Assembly: GCF_014268885.2 (NCBI RefSeq)
Contig: NZ_CP077095.1
Location: 3,937,001-4,001,000 of the forward strand
Length of the DNA stretch: 64,000 nt
Direction of reading: 5' to 3'
Origin: Pseudomonas xantholysinigenes
GTDB taxonomy: Bacteria; Pseudomonadota; Gammaproteobacteria; Pseudomonadales; Pseudomonadaceae
The position numbers were made by a program, and so were the translations under genes. The notes under the pieces were generated by a model. That model did no database searches and was not told the DNA's origin. It worked only from the letters and a program-made list of their open reading frames with translations. Of the stretch, positions 32,173 to 40,669 are shown in pieces (position 1 is the first letter of the stretch; the number at the start of each line of letters is the position of its first letter).

Positions 32173-32850
32173 ATGAGCGAGCTGTTACTGATTGATGATG
32201 ACCAGGAACTGTGCGAGCTGCTCGGCAGCTGGCTGACCCAGGAAGGGTTCGCGGTACGCGCCTGCCACGACGGCCAGAGCGCGCGTCAGGCCCTGGCCGC
32301 CCATGCCCCGGCGGCGGTGGTGCTGGATGTCATGCTGCCCGACGGCAGCGGCCTGGAACTGCTCAAGCAACTGCGCAGCGAACACACCGACTTGCCGGTG
32401 CTGATGCTCTCGGCCCGCGGCGAGCCATTGGACCGCATCCTTGGCCTGGAACTGGGCGCCGACGACTACCTGGCCAAGCCCTGCGACCCTCGCGAGCTCA
32501 CCGCCCGCCTGCGCGCGGTGCTGCGCCGCAGCCACCCCAGCGCGCCCGGCAGCCAGGTCGAGGTCGGCGACCTGGTGTTCAGCCCGGTGCGCGGCGTGGT
32601 CAGCATCGACCAGCGCGAGATGACCCTCACCCTGTCCGAAAGCCGCATCCTCGAGGCGCTGCTGCGCCAACCCGGCGAGCCGCTGGACAAGCAGGAGCTG
32701 GCGCAGATTGGCCTGGGCCGCAAGCTGACCCTGTACGACCGCAGCCTGGACATGCACGTCAGCAACCTGCGCAAGAAGCTCGGCCCGCACCCGGACGGCC
32801 GCCCGCGTATCGTCGCGCTGCGTAGCCGGGGTTATTACTACAGCCTTTGA
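32173..32850 (+). CDS. OmpR-family response regulator, CpxR-like
   Basis: A 225-residue regulator with a receiver domain (phosphorylation at Asp52 in VVLDVMLPDG, LMLSARGEPLDR, conserved lysine in DDYLAKPCDP) and a winged-helix OmpR DNA-binding domain (LTLSESRILEALLRQ, YDRSLDMHVSNLRKKLG, VALRSRGYYY). A Spy-like gene and a sensor kinase follow, which together look like an envelope-stress (Cpx-type) system. Name cpxR is not assigned because orthology is unproven. Confidence 0.88.
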   Translation: MSELLLIDDDQELCELLGSWLTQEGFAVRACHDGQSARQALAAHAPAAVVLDVMLPDGSGLELLKQLRSEHTDLPVLMLSARGEPLDRILGLELGADDYLAKPCDPRELTARLRAVLRRSHPSAPGSQVEVGDLVFSPVRGVVSIDQREMTLTLSESRILEALLRQPGEPLDKQELAQIGLGRKLTLYDRSLDMHVSNLRKKLGPHPDGRPRIVALRSRGYYYSL

Positions 32851-32869
32851 CAGGCAACACGATCTCTGT

Positions 32870-32974
32870 AAGCGGCCTTGTGTCGCGATGGGGCGCGAAG
32901 CGCCCCCAGAATCGCGGCGGCATGCAAAATTGCCGGGGCTGCTGTGCAGCCCATCGCGACACAAGGCCGCTCCT
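32870..32974. repeat. Inverted repeat element of a different REP class
   Basis: Arms AGCGGCCTTGTGTCGCGATG (32871-32890) and CATCGCGACACAAGGCCGCT (32952-32971) are perfect complements over 20 bp, with inner hairpins GGCGCGAAGCGCC and GGGGCTGCTGTGCAGCCC. It is unlike the 'TGTGGGAGCGGG' elements elsewhere and lies between the response regulator and the Spy gene. Confidence 0.8.
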
Positions 32975-33099
32975 ACAGGGTCCGCGCGGTGGCTACCGAC
33001 ATCTTTACCCAGCCTTTACCCTCGCCTGACCGCCCTTGACCTTGATCTCCCTAGACTGGGCTCATCCGGTAACCACCGGCCCATGACAGGAGAGACGCC

Positions 33100-33516
33100 A
33101 TGCGCAAGACCCTTATCGCCCTGATGTTCGCCGCCGCCCTGCCGACCGTGGCCATGGCCATGCCTGAAGGTGGTCCGCGCCACGACGGCCCGCATCACCG
33201 CGGTGATGCGCCTTTCGCCCAGCTGGACCTGAGCCGCGAGCAACGCCAGCAGATCGGTAAACTGATGGGCGAGCAGATGCAGCAACGCCGCGAAATCACC
33301 GAGCGCTACATCAACAAACTGCCCGCCGGCGAGCAGAAAGCCCTGAAAGACGAGCTCAAGGCCAGCCACGACAAGACCGACAGCCAGGTCCGCGCGCTGC
33401 TCAAGCCCGAGCAGCAGAAGAAGTTCGACGACCTGCAGAAGGAACGCGCCGCACGCAAGGCCGAATGGAAGGAATTCCAGGCCTGGAAGGCTGAAAAAGC
33501 CGGCAAGGCCCAGTAA
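33100..33516 (+). CDS. Spy/CpxP-like periplasmic protein
   Basis: A 138-residue exported protein with signal peptide MRKTLIALMFAAALPTVAMA, a His-rich patch RHDGPHHRGD that may bind metal, and a helical body with LDLSREQRQQIGKLMGEQMQ and LLKPEQQKKFDDLQKE, the LTxxQ-type repeats of the Spy/CpxP chaperone/sensor family. It sits between the response regulator and sensor kinase genes, as expected for a CpxP-like inhibitor of the kinase. A terminator follows the stop. Confidence 0.85.
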   Translation: MRKTLIALMFAAALPTVAMAMPEGGPRHDGPHHRGDAPFAQLDLSREQRQQIGKLMGEQMQQRREITERYINKLPAGEQKALKDELKASHDKTDSQVRALLKPEQQKKFDDLQKERAARKAEWKEFQAWKAEKAGKAQ

Positions 33517-33529
33517 GCTGTCCACCGAT

Positions 33530-33560
33530 GCCCGACCCGCGCCCCAGCGGGTCGGGCTTT
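33530..33560 (+). terminator. Hairpin terminator between spy-like gene and kinase
   Basis: GCCCGACCCGC / GCGGGTCGGGC, an 11-bp perfect stem with a 6-base loop, then TTT. It lies 13 bp after the Spy stop and within what would be the first codons of an upstream in-frame ATG of the kinase gene, arguing against that start. Confidence 0.75.
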
Positions 33561-33584
33561 CGTCATTTCCTGGAGGTGCTCGTC

Positions 33585-34916
33585 TTGCGTTCACTGTTCT
33601 GGCGCATCCTGGCCAGCTTCTGGCTGGCCATCGCCCTGGTCGCCGGCCTGTCGATCCTGCTCGGGCACATGCTCAACCAGGACACCTGGATTCTCAGCCG
33701 CCACCCCGGCCTGAGCAACCTGGCCAGCCGCTGGGCACAGCACTATGAACAAGAGGGCGTGGAGTCGGCCCAACGCTTCCTCGAGCGCCGCAAGCACCAC
33801 TACAAGATCGATGTACAGGTGCTCGACGACAGCGGCGAGGCCGTGGTGCCCGGGACCTTCCCACGCCGTGCCGCCGCCTTCGAGGCGCGCCAGCACAACG
33901 ATGAGCGCCGCCTGCCCTGGCGCCGCCTGACCGAGGAATACACCAGCCCCGGCAGCGGCGAGACCTACCTGCTGATCTACCGCATTCCTCACCCCGAACT
34001 GGCCGCCTGGCATCGCGAAAGCCTGATCTGGCCGCTCAGTGCCCTGGGCATAGCCCTGGTGGTGCTGACCCTGTTCAGCCTGCTGGTGACCCTGTCGATC
34101 ACCCGTCCGCTCAGTCGCCTGCGCGGCGCCGTGCATGACCTGGGGCAGACCAGCTACCAGCAGAACAGCCTGGCGCGCCTGGCGGTGCGCCGCGACGAAT
34201 TCGGTGTGCTGGCCAACGACTTCAACAAAATGGGCGCGCGCCTGCAAAGCCTGATCGGCAGCCAGCGCCAGTTGCTGCGCGATGTCTCCCACGAACTGCG
34301 CTCGCCGCTGGCGCGGCTGCGTATCGCCCTGGCCCTGGCCGAACGCGCCGAGCCCGAACAGCGCCAGGCGCTATGGCCGCGCCTGACCCGCGAGTGCGAC
34401 CGCCTGGAAGATCTGATCAGCGAGATCCTGGTGCTGGCCCGGGTCGATGCCGAGCAGGCCCACGCCGAGCCGGTGGATCTCAATGCCCTGCTCGGCGGCG
34501 TGCGCAAGGATGCCCAACTGGCCGCGCCGGAACAGGACGTGCGACTGGAGGCACAGCCAGGCCTGACCCTGCACGGCTGGCCAACTTTGATCGAACGGGC
34601 GCTGGACAATTTGTTGCGCAATGCCCTGCGCTTCAACCCGAGCGGCCAGCCGATCGAGGTGCATGCCCGGCGCGAACAGGATCGCATCGTGCTGAGCGTG
34701 CGCGATCATGGCCCGGGAGTGGCGGCAGAGCACTTGGCGCAGCTGGGCGAGCCGTTCTTCCGGGCGCCGGGGCAGGACACAGCGGGGCATGGGTTGGGGC
34801 TGGCGATCGCGCGCAAGGCGGCGGAGCGCCATGGTGGGACGCTGGTATTGGCCAACCACCCGCAGGGCGGGTTCATTGCGACGCTGGATTTTCCCTGCGA
34901 GAGTGCTATTGGCTGA
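33585..34916 (+). CDS. Sensor histidine kinase, CpxA-like
   Basis: A 443-residue inner-membrane kinase. Two transmembrane segments (about 5-25 and 148-170) frame a periplasmic sensor region; a HAMP linker follows (TRPLSRLRGAVHDL). The phosphoacceptor is His236 in RDVSHELRSPLARLR, the N box ALDNLLRNALRFNP, G1 VRDHGPGVA and G2 GHGLGLAIA. The start is taken as TTG at 33585 because it has GGAGG eight bases upstream; an in-frame GTG at 33576 and ATG at 33528 are possible but the latter is inside a terminator. Partner of the response regulator at 32173-32850. Confidence 0.88.
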   Translation: MRSLFWRILASFWLAIALVAGLSILLGHMLNQDTWILSRHPGLSNLASRWAQHYEQEGVESAQRFLERRKHHYKIDVQVLDDSGEAVVPGTFPRRAAAFEARQHNDERRLPWRRLTEEYTSPGSGETYLLIYRIPHPELAAWHRESLIWPLSALGIALVVLTLFSLLVTLSITRPLSRLRGAVHDLGQTSYQQNSLARLAVRRDEFGVLANDFNKMGARLQSLIGSQRQLLRDVSHELRSPLARLRIALALAERAEPEQRQALWPRLTRECDRLEDLISEILVLARVDAEQAHAEPVDLNALLGGVRKDAQLAAPEQDVRLEAQPGLTLHGWPTLIERALDNLLRNALRFNPSGQPIEVHARREQDRIVLSVRDHGPGVAAEHLAQLGEPFFRAPGQDTAGHGLGLAIARKAAERHGGTLVLANHPQGGFIATLDFPCESAIG

Positions 34917-34923
34917 CGAATCC

Positions 34924-34944
34924 TGGGGCTGCTTTGCAGCCCCA
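34924..34944. terminator. Short hairpin between convergent kinase and nitroreductase genes
   Basis: TGGGGCTGC-TTT-GCAGCCCCA, a 9-bp perfect stem lying between two convergent stop codons. No T-run; probable bidirectional terminator. Confidence 0.6.
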
Positions 34945-34948
34945 ACAG

Positions 34949-35506
34949 TCACTCGCCCCAGGCGCTGACGTACTGCGCGGTTTCCAGCACCGGCGCCGTG
35001 CGCGGCTCACCCAACGGCGTGCCGACATACAGGTAGCCGATCACCTCTTCATTGGCCTCAAGCCCCAACCCCTCGTGCACATGGGCATCGAAGGCCATGT
35101 CGCCGGTACGCCATACCGCGCCGATGCCCTGGGCATGGGCGGCGATCAGGATGCCATGGGCCGCGCAACCGGCCGCCAGGCGCTGCTCGATCTGCGGCAC
35201 CTTGAAATGTTCCTGCAAGCGGGCAATCACCACGATCAGCAGCGGCGCGCGCAACGGCATGGCACGGGCCTTGTCCAGCGCGGCCTGGGTCGCATCGCCC
35301 TTGGCCTGCACGGCCTCGGCAAACAGCTCGCCGAGCTTTTCGCGGCCCTGCCCCTCGATGGTCAGGAAACGCCAGGGCCGCAACTGGCCATGGTCCGGCG
35401 CACGCAGCGCAGCCAGGAACAATGCCTCGCGTTGCGCGGCGTTGGGCGCAGGTTCGGTCAGGCGTGGCACGGAAACACGGTTGAGCAATGCGTCGAGAGC
35501 CTCCAT
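34949..35506 (-). CDS. Nitroreductase family protein (YdjA-like)
   Basis: A 185-residue flavoprotein of the nitroreductase fold, close to YdjA in size. FMN-binding patterns RAPDHGQLRPWRFLTIEG near the N-terminus and GCAAHGILIAAHAQGIGAVWRTG and GLEANEEVIGYLYVGTP are visible. It likely reduces quinones or nitroaromatics with NAD(P)H; the natural substrate is unknown. AGGAGGG ribosome site ahead of the ATG. Confidence 0.88.
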   Translation of the reverse strand: MEALDALLNRVSVPRLTEPAPNAAQREALFLAALRAPDHGQLRPWRFLTIEGQGREKLGELFAEAVQAKGDATQAALDKARAMPLRAPLLIVVIARLQEHFKVPQIEQRLAAGCAAHGILIAAHAQGIGAVWRTGDMAFDAHVHEGLGLEANEEVIGYLYVGTPLGEPRTAPVLETAQYVSAWGE

Positions 35507-35544
35507 GGGCTACCCTCCTGGCAGATTGAAAGTGCGGCCATTCT

Positions 35545-35640
35545 CAAGCGGCAAGCATCAAGCTGCAAGCCACAAGAAAAAGCAGCCTTCGCAAGCCGCA
35601 TTGGCGCTTGGCCCTTGCAGCTTGCAAGTTGCGGCTTAAA
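35545..35640. repeat. AGCTGCAAGC-type inverted repeat
   Basis: CATCAAGCTGCAAGCCACAAG and GCTTGGCCCTTGCAGCTTGC face each other around a GC-rich centre. The same motif family with AAGAAAAAGC is found at 44087-44196. It fills the nitroreductase-trkH gap. Confidence 0.65.
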
Positions 35641-35676
35641 ATGGCGCCCTTTCCGTAACGAGTCAGAGCAGATCAC

Positions 35677-37131
35677 ATGGCGTTGCCGACCTTAAGGATC
35701 ATTGGTTTCATCATCGGCATCTTCCTGATCACCCTGGCAGTGAGCATGGTGGTGCCCATGGCGACCCTGGTGGTCTTCGAGCGCACCGGCGACATGCCGT
35801 CGTTCCTCTGGGCCAGCCTGATCACCTTCATCGCCGGCCTTGGCCTGGTCATTCCCGGTCGCCCCGAGCACGTGCACCTGCGTCCCCGCGACATGTACCT
35901 GCTGACCGTCAGCAGCTGGCTGGTGGTATGCGTGTTCGCCGCCCTGCCCTTCCTGCTGACCCAGCACATCAGCTACACCGACGCCTTCTTCGAGAGCATG
36001 TCGGGCATCACCGCCACCGGCGCCACGGTACTCAGCGGCCTGGACACCATGTCGCCGGGCATCCTGATGTGGCGCTCGATGCTGCACTGGCTGGGCGGCA
36101 TCGGCTTCATCGGCATGGCGGTGGCGATCCTGCCACTGCTGCGCATCGGTGGCATGCGCCTGTTCCAGACCGAGTCCTCCGATCGTTCGGAAAAGGTCAT
36201 GCCGCGCTCGCACATGGTCGCCAAGTCGATCGTCGCGGTATACGTCGGCATCACCGTGTTCGGCAGCCTGGCCTTCTGGTGGGCTGGCATGAGCCCGTTC
36301 GACGCGATCAACCATGCCATGTCGGCGATTTCCACCGGCGGTTTCTCCACCTCCGACCAGTCGCTGGCCAAGTGGGATATCCCCGCGGTGCACTGGGTTG
36401 CGGTGGTGGTGATGATCATGGGCAGCGTGCCGTTCACCCTCTACGTGGCCACCCTGCGCGGCCATCGCCGGGCGCTGATCAAGGACCAGCAGGTCCAGGG
36501 CCTGCTGGCCATGCTGGTGGCCACCTGGCTGGTGCTCGGCACCTGGTACTGGGCGACCACCGACCTGCACTGGCTCGACGCCCTGCGCCACGTGGCACTG
36601 AACGTCACCTCGGTGGTCACCACCACCGGCTTCGCCCTGGGCGACTACAGCCTGTGGGGCAACTTCTCGCTGATGCTGTTCTTCTACCTCGGCTTCGTCG
36701 GTGGCTGCTCCGGCTCCACCGCCGGGGGGATCAAGATCTTCCGCTTCCAGGTCGCCTACATACTGCTCAAGGCCAACCTCAACCAGCTGATCCACCCGCG
36801 CGCGGTGATCAAGCAGAAGTACAACGGCCACCGCCTCGACGAAGAGATCGTGCGCTCGATCCTGACGTTCTCGTTCTTCTTCGCCATCACCATCTGCATC
36901 ATCGCCCTGCTGCTGTCGCTGCTGGGCGTGGACTGGATGACCGCGCTGACCGGCGCCGCCGGCACCGTCTCCGGCGTTGGCCCGGGGCTCGGCGAAGTCA
37001 TCGGCCCGGCCGGCAACTACGCGACCCTGCCCGATGCCGCCAAGTGGATCCTCGCCGGCGGCATGCTGCTAGGCCGCCTGGAGATCATCACGGTGCTGGT
37101 GTTGTGCATGCCGGCGTTCTGGCGTCACTGA
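35677..37131 (+). CDS. trkH: Potassium uptake protein TrkH
   Basis: A 484-residue ion-transporting membrane subunit of the Trk K+ system. The four pore loops with filter glycines are seen as GITATGATVLSG, SAISTGGFSTSDQ, VVTTTGFALGDY and GTVSGVGPGLGEV. About ten transmembrane helices. The cytoplasmic NAD-binding TrkA needed for activity is not in the window. Its last 44 bases overlap the 3' end of the convergent AraC gene. Confidence 0.95.
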   Translation: MALPTLRIIGFIIGIFLITLAVSMVVPMATLVVFERTGDMPSFLWASLITFIAGLGLVIPGRPEHVHLRPRDMYLLTVSSWLVVCVFAALPFLLTQHISYTDAFFESMSGITATGATVLSGLDTMSPGILMWRSMLHWLGGIGFIGMAVAILPLLRIGGMRLFQTESSDRSEKVMPRSHMVAKSIVAVYVGITVFGSLAFWWAGMSPFDAINHAMSAISTGGFSTSDQSLAKWDIPAVHWVAVVVMIMGSVPFTLYVATLRGHRRALIKDQQVQGLLAMLVATWLVLGTWYWATTDLHWLDALRHVALNVTSVVTTTGFALGDYSLWGNFSLMLFFYLGFVGGCSGSTAGGIKIFRFQVAYILLKANLNQLIHPRAVIKQKYNGHRLDEEIVRSILTFSFFFAITICIIALLLSLLGVDWMTALTGAAGTVSGVGPGLGEVIGPAGNYATLPDAAKWILAGGMLLGRLEIITVLVLCMPAFWRH

Positions 37132-38134
37132 CCGCCAGGCGCAAGCGGTATTCGCTCGGCGTGGCGTCGAACCAGCGGCGGAACGCCCGGTAGAAGTTGC
37201 TCGGGTCGGCAAAGCCCAGCAGGTAGGCGGTTTCCAGCAAGGTGGTGCCGGGCTGCGCCAGGTATTGCTCGGCCAGTTCGCGACGGGTGTCGTCGAGCAG
37301 GGTCTGGAAACTGGTGCCCTCGTCCTGCAGCCGCCGCTGCAAGGTGCGTTGCGACAGGTGCAGGGCCTGGGCCACAGTTTCGCGCTTGGGTTCGCCCTGG
37401 GGCAGGATGCGGCACAACACCTGGCGCACCCGGTGGGTCACGCGGCTTTCCGAGAAGCGCGCCAGGTATTCCCCGGCAAAGCGGTCGTGCAGCACCGCCA
37501 TCGCCTCGTTGGCCGTAGGCAAGGGTGCTTCCATGTCGGCGCGCTCGAACACCAGCGCGTCATGGGCCGCGCCAAATTGCAGCGGGGCATGGAACGCCGC
37601 CTTGTACGGCTCGACACTGCTGGGCTGGGCGCCCTGGATCAGCACCCGCCGCGGCTGGATCGGCCGCCCGCTGAGCCAGGTGCACAGCGCCAGGGCGCAA
37701 GCCAGCGACGCTTCGCCACTGTGACGGGTCGGCGGCAGGTGATCGCCGTGCACGGTCAGGACCAGGGCATAACCTTCGGGCTCCAGGCGAAAACTCAGGT
37801 CCGAGCTTTCGGCGATGATCCGCTGATAGCGCACCAGCCGGGCGAACCCTTCGGCCAGGGTGCGGCTGGACATCAAGGCATAACCGACCACATGGAACGA
37901 CGCCGGGCGCACCACCCGCGCCATGTTCAGGCCGATGGCCTGGTTGCCGGACAGCTCCACCGCCAGTTGCCACAGGCGGGTCATGGAATCCTGGGTGAAA
38001 CGCGCATCCGGGTCGTCGAGGGCGGCGAAATCCAGCCCCAATTGCTTGAACATGGCCGGGCAATCGAGCCCCTCCAGCTCAAGCGCCTTGACGATCCCTG
38101 ATGCCCAGCTGGCTGACGTGGTTCTCTCGCTCAT
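37088..38134 (-). CDS. AraC-family regulator with arabinose-binding-like N-domain
   Basis: A 348-residue protein with an N-terminal Arabinose_bd-type domain (LDDPDARFTQDSMTRLWQLA, ASFHVVGYALMSSRTLAEGF) and a C-terminal AraC HTH pair (ETVAQALHLSQRTLQRRLQ, LLETAYLLGFADPSNFYRAFRRW). This is the ArgR-unrelated OruR/GbuR-like group of regulators. Ligand unknown. The gene is convergent with trkH and overlaps it by 44 bp at the 3' ends. Confidence 0.9.
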   Translation of the reverse strand: MSERTTSASWASGIVKALELEGLDCPAMFKQLGLDFAALDDPDARFTQDSMTRLWQLAVELSGNQAIGLNMARVVRPASFHVVGYALMSSRTLAEGFARLVRYQRIIAESSDLSFRLEPEGYALVLTVHGDHLPPTRHSGEASLACALALCTWLSGRPIQPRRVLIQGAQPSSVEPYKAAFHAPLQFGAAHDALVFERADMEAPLPTANEAMAVLHDRFAGEYLARFSESRVTHRVRQVLCRILPQGEPKRETVAQALHLSQRTLQRRLQDEGTSFQTLLDDTRRELAEQYLAQPGTTLLETAYLLGFADPSNFYRAFRRWFDATPSEYRLRLAVSDARTPACTTPAP

Positions 38135-38288
38135 GACAGGCTCTTGTGCCGACCGCTCCTGCGGTGAATCGAAAGGATACTCAATTGGCGCTTATTGTCA
38201 CTGGCCACTGCCCCCAATGACTCTAGACTCGATTCAGGCTCCACGCCGTATATCCTGACGCCACGCCCGCAGATCCGGAAAGCACGCC

Positions 38289-38600
38289 ATGACCAGCACC
38301 GCGCAGTTCCGCAGTTTTGCCGAGTTCTACCCGTACTATCTGGGCGAGCACAGCAACCCCACCTGCCGACGCCTGCACTTCGTCGGCACCGCCCTGGTGA
38401 TTGCCCTGCTCGCCTACACCGTCGGCAGCGGCAAGTGGCTGTTGCTGCTGGCCGTGCCCCTGGCCGGCTACGGCTTCGCCTGGGTCGGACATTTCTTCTT
38501 CGAGAAGAACCGCCCCGCCACCTTCAGCCATCCGTGGTACAGCCTGATCGGCGATTTCGCCATGTTCCGCGACATCCTGCTGGGGCGCATCGCCCTCTGA
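38289..38600 (+). CDS. Mpo1-like (DUF962) membrane protein
   Basis: A 103-residue protein with two hydrophobic hairpins. The family motifs are FAEFYPYYLGEHSNPTCRRLHFVGTAL and FAWVGHFFFEKNRPATFSHPWYSLIGDFAMF, with conserved His/Asn/Arg residues. Yeast Mpo1 is an iron-dependent dioxygenase acting on 2-hydroxy fatty acids; whether the bacterial form does the same is unproven. Confidence 0.9.
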   Translation: MTSTAQFRSFAEFYPYYLGEHSNPTCRRLHFVGTALVIALLAYTVGSGKWLLLLAVPLAGYGFAWVGHFFFEKNRPATFSHPWYSLIGDFAMFRDILLGRIAL

Positions 38601-38655
38601 TTGCAGGCTCGGCGGCAGCAACTGACTTGCTGATCTTTCTCGATCTGGCGCGATC

Positions 38656-38722
38656 CCTGTGGGAGCGGGCTTGCCCGCGAACACCGGCGCAGCCGGTGCC
38701 AGCCACCGCGTAGCCTGCTTCA
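38656..38722. repeat. REP-type composite repeat
   Basis: CCTGTGGGAGCGGGCTTGCC (38656) then CGCGAACACCGGCGCAGCC and GGTGCCAGCCACCGCGTAGC. It is an inverted single copy of the unit found in the 48-50 kb array, without its second half. Confidence 0.8.
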
Positions 38723-38783
38723 CCAGTCAAGCTGGCCTCTACAAGGAACGCCCGGCTTGCCCCGCAATACCACCGCGATTCGT

Positions 38784-39599
38784 TCAGGCCGTCTCGCCCA
38801 GCGCCGCCAAGCGTCGCGCCGTTTCCCGTGCCTGGGCCTCGGCGAACCGGTACAGCTCGATCTGCCCGTCCCAATGCTCGATCAGCGCCGTGCACGACTC
38901 CACCCAGTCGCCACAGTTGAGGTATTGCACCGCACCGACCTGACGGATCTCAGCGTGGTGAATGTGCCCGCACACCACGCCCTGGAAGCCACGCCGGGTG
39001 CACTCATGGGCAATGGCGTCCTCGAAGTCACTGATGAAGTTCACCGCGCCCTTGACCTTGTGCTTGAGGTAGGCCGACAACGACCAGTAGCCATACCCGT
39101 AACGGGCGCGCCAATGGTTGAGCCAACGGTTGAGGACCAGGGTAACCTCGTAGGCGCGATCACCCAGGAACGCCAGCCAGCGGTGGTAGCGGGTAATCAC
39201 ATCGAACTGGTCGCCATGGATCACCAGCAAGCGCCGACCATCGGCGGTCAGGTGCTCGGCCTCGTCCACCAGCTGGATATTGCCGAGCATCAGCTTCGAA
39301 TAACGGCGCAGGAACTCGTCATGATTGCCGGTGACGTAGATCACCTCGGTGCCGCGCTTGCTCATGGTCAGCAAGCGGCGGATGACGTTGGTGTGGGCTT
39401 GCGGCCAGTAGATGCCGCTGCGCAGCTTCCAGCCGTCGATGATATCGCCGACCAGGTAGATGCGATCGGCCTGGTAACCCTTGAGAAAATGCGCAAGGTG
39501 TTCAGCCTGGCAATCCCGGGTGCCCAGGTGCACATCGGAAAGCCACAGGGTACGGACACGCTGCTTGCGTGACGGGCGGGCGGGTTCGGCGTGGGTCAT
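38784..39599 (-). CDS. LpxH-like metallophosphatase (UDP-2,3-diacylglucosamine diphosphatase family)
   Basis: A 271-residue calcineurin-like phosphoesterase. The five metal motifs are visible: LWLSDVHLG, LVGDIIDGW, VTGNHDEF, VIHGDQFD and GVVCGHIHHAEI. This subgroup (also called LpxH2-like) is larger than LpxH and its substrate is less certain, though lipid A precursor hydrolysis is the usual annotation. The ATG at 39597-39599 (MTHAEPARPSRKQR) is chosen; the frame remains open far upstream on the opposite side of the next gene. It diverges from an AraC gene. Confidence 0.87.
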   Translation of the reverse strand: MTHAEPARPSRKQRVRTLWLSDVHLGTRDCQAEHLAHFLKGYQADRIYLVGDIIDGWKLRSGIYWPQAHTNVIRRLLTMSKRGTEVIYVTGNHDEFLRRYSKLMLGNIQLVDEAEHLTADGRRLLVIHGDQFDVITRYHRWLAFLGDRAYEVTLVLNRWLNHWRARYGYGYWSLSAYLKHKVKGAVNFISDFEDAIAHECTRRGFQGVVCGHIHHAEIRQVGAVQYLNCGDWVESCTALIEHWDGQIELYRFAEAQARETARRLAALGETA

Positions 39600-39722
39600 G
39601 GGCAGGCTCCGGCGCTGTTTGCTGGAGACTGGCAGCCGCAGGTGACAGGTTGGTGGCAATCCGGTGACGATCCGAGCGCCGGTACTGGGTGTACACTGCG
39701 CGTCTGCCCACGAGGATCGACC

Positions 39723-40490
39723 ATGACCACCGGCCCGCTGCTTTCGCTGCGCCATTACCGCCATGACCTGATCGCCCACAGCCATGAACACGCGCAATTG
39801 GTGTTCGGCCTGGGCGGGCGCCTGGAATTCGAGGTGCAGGGCCGCGGCGCGCAGATCATTCGACAAGACCTGATGGTGGTCCCGGCCGGTGCCCACCACA
39901 CCTGCGGCAGCCCGGCCGGCAGCCATTGCCTGGTGCTGGATGTCCCGGGTGGGCAATGGCTCGACCTGCACCTGGGCGAGCATGTCGACGGCAGCCGCCG
40001 CCTGCTCGACCGCCCCGGCCCCTTGGGCCTGAACAGTCGCCAGCAGCAGTTGGTCGACTGGCTGGCGGCAAGCCCGGTGGACGACCCGTTGATTGCCCGC
40101 CAGGGCGCGGTGCTGTTGCTGGCCAGCCTCAACCCGCAAGCCGGAGCCCCGGTACTGACCAGCAGGCGCCTGCCCTATGCCGCCTTCGACCGACATATCG
40201 AACAGCACGCCGCCTACCCATTGCAGGTCGCCGACCTGGCGCGGCTGGCCGGGCTGTCCAGCGCGCGACTGCATGCGCGCTTTGCCAGCGAGTGCGGCGT
40301 GACGCCAATGGACTATATCCGCCAGCAGCGGCTATCGATGGCCCGGCGCCTGTTGCGTGAGACGCTGTTGCCGGTGGGCGAGGTCGCGGCGCGGGTGGGG
40401 TATGGCTCGCAGAGCGCCTTCAGCGCGGCGGTGATGCGGGTGTTCGGGTGCACACCGTTGGCGTTGCGGCGCGAGTCTGGCGACAACTGA
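39723..40490 (+). CDS. AraC-family regulator with cupin-like sensor
   Basis: A 255-residue protein: an N-terminal cupin-like fold (MTTGPLLSLRHYRHD, HSHEHAQLVFGLGG, VVPAGAHHTC) and a C-terminal AraC DNA-binding domain (LQVADLARLAGLSSARLHARF, VGEVAARVGYGSQSAFSAAVM). The ATG at 39723 follows GAGGA; the upstream open frame overlaps the phosphatase promoter. An EamA transporter follows on the same strand after a REP pair, and may be its target; unproven. Confidence 0.87.
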   Translation: MTTGPLLSLRHYRHDLIAHSHEHAQLVFGLGGRLEFEVQGRGAQIIRQDLMVVPAGAHHTCGSPAGSHCLVLDVPGGQWLDLHLGEHVDGSRRLLDRPGPLGLNSRQQQLVDWLAASPVDDPLIARQGAVLLLASLNPQAGAPVLTSRRLPYAAFDRHIEQHAAYPLQVADLARLAGLSSARLHARFASECGVTPMDYIRQQRLSMARRLLRETLLPVGEVAARVGYGSQSAFSAAVMRVFGCTPLALRRESGDN

Positions 40491-40559
40491 CGCAAGACGC
40501 GCGACAGACACGGGCAGACCGGGCTCTTACACTGAGCGCCACGATTTTCTCTCCCTGTG

Positions 40560-40640
40560 TCGGCCTCTTCGCGGGTAAACCCGCTCCCCACAGGCCAGTG
40601 CGAAACCTGTGGGAGCGGGTTTACCCGCGAAGAGGCCAGC
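40560..40640. repeat. REP pair (inverted)
   Basis: CCGGCCTCTTCGCGGGTAAA-type copy at 40560-40594 and its complement at 40607-40640, between the AraC and EamA genes. Confidence 0.92.
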
Positions 40641-40669
40641 ACAGGGACCTGCGCATGCAAAGGACCACC

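Noticed and set aside
33528..33584. ATG start of the sensor kinase at 33528
   Set aside because: These codons form a terminator hairpin, and TTG at 33585 has a good ribosome site and precedes the first transmembrane helix.
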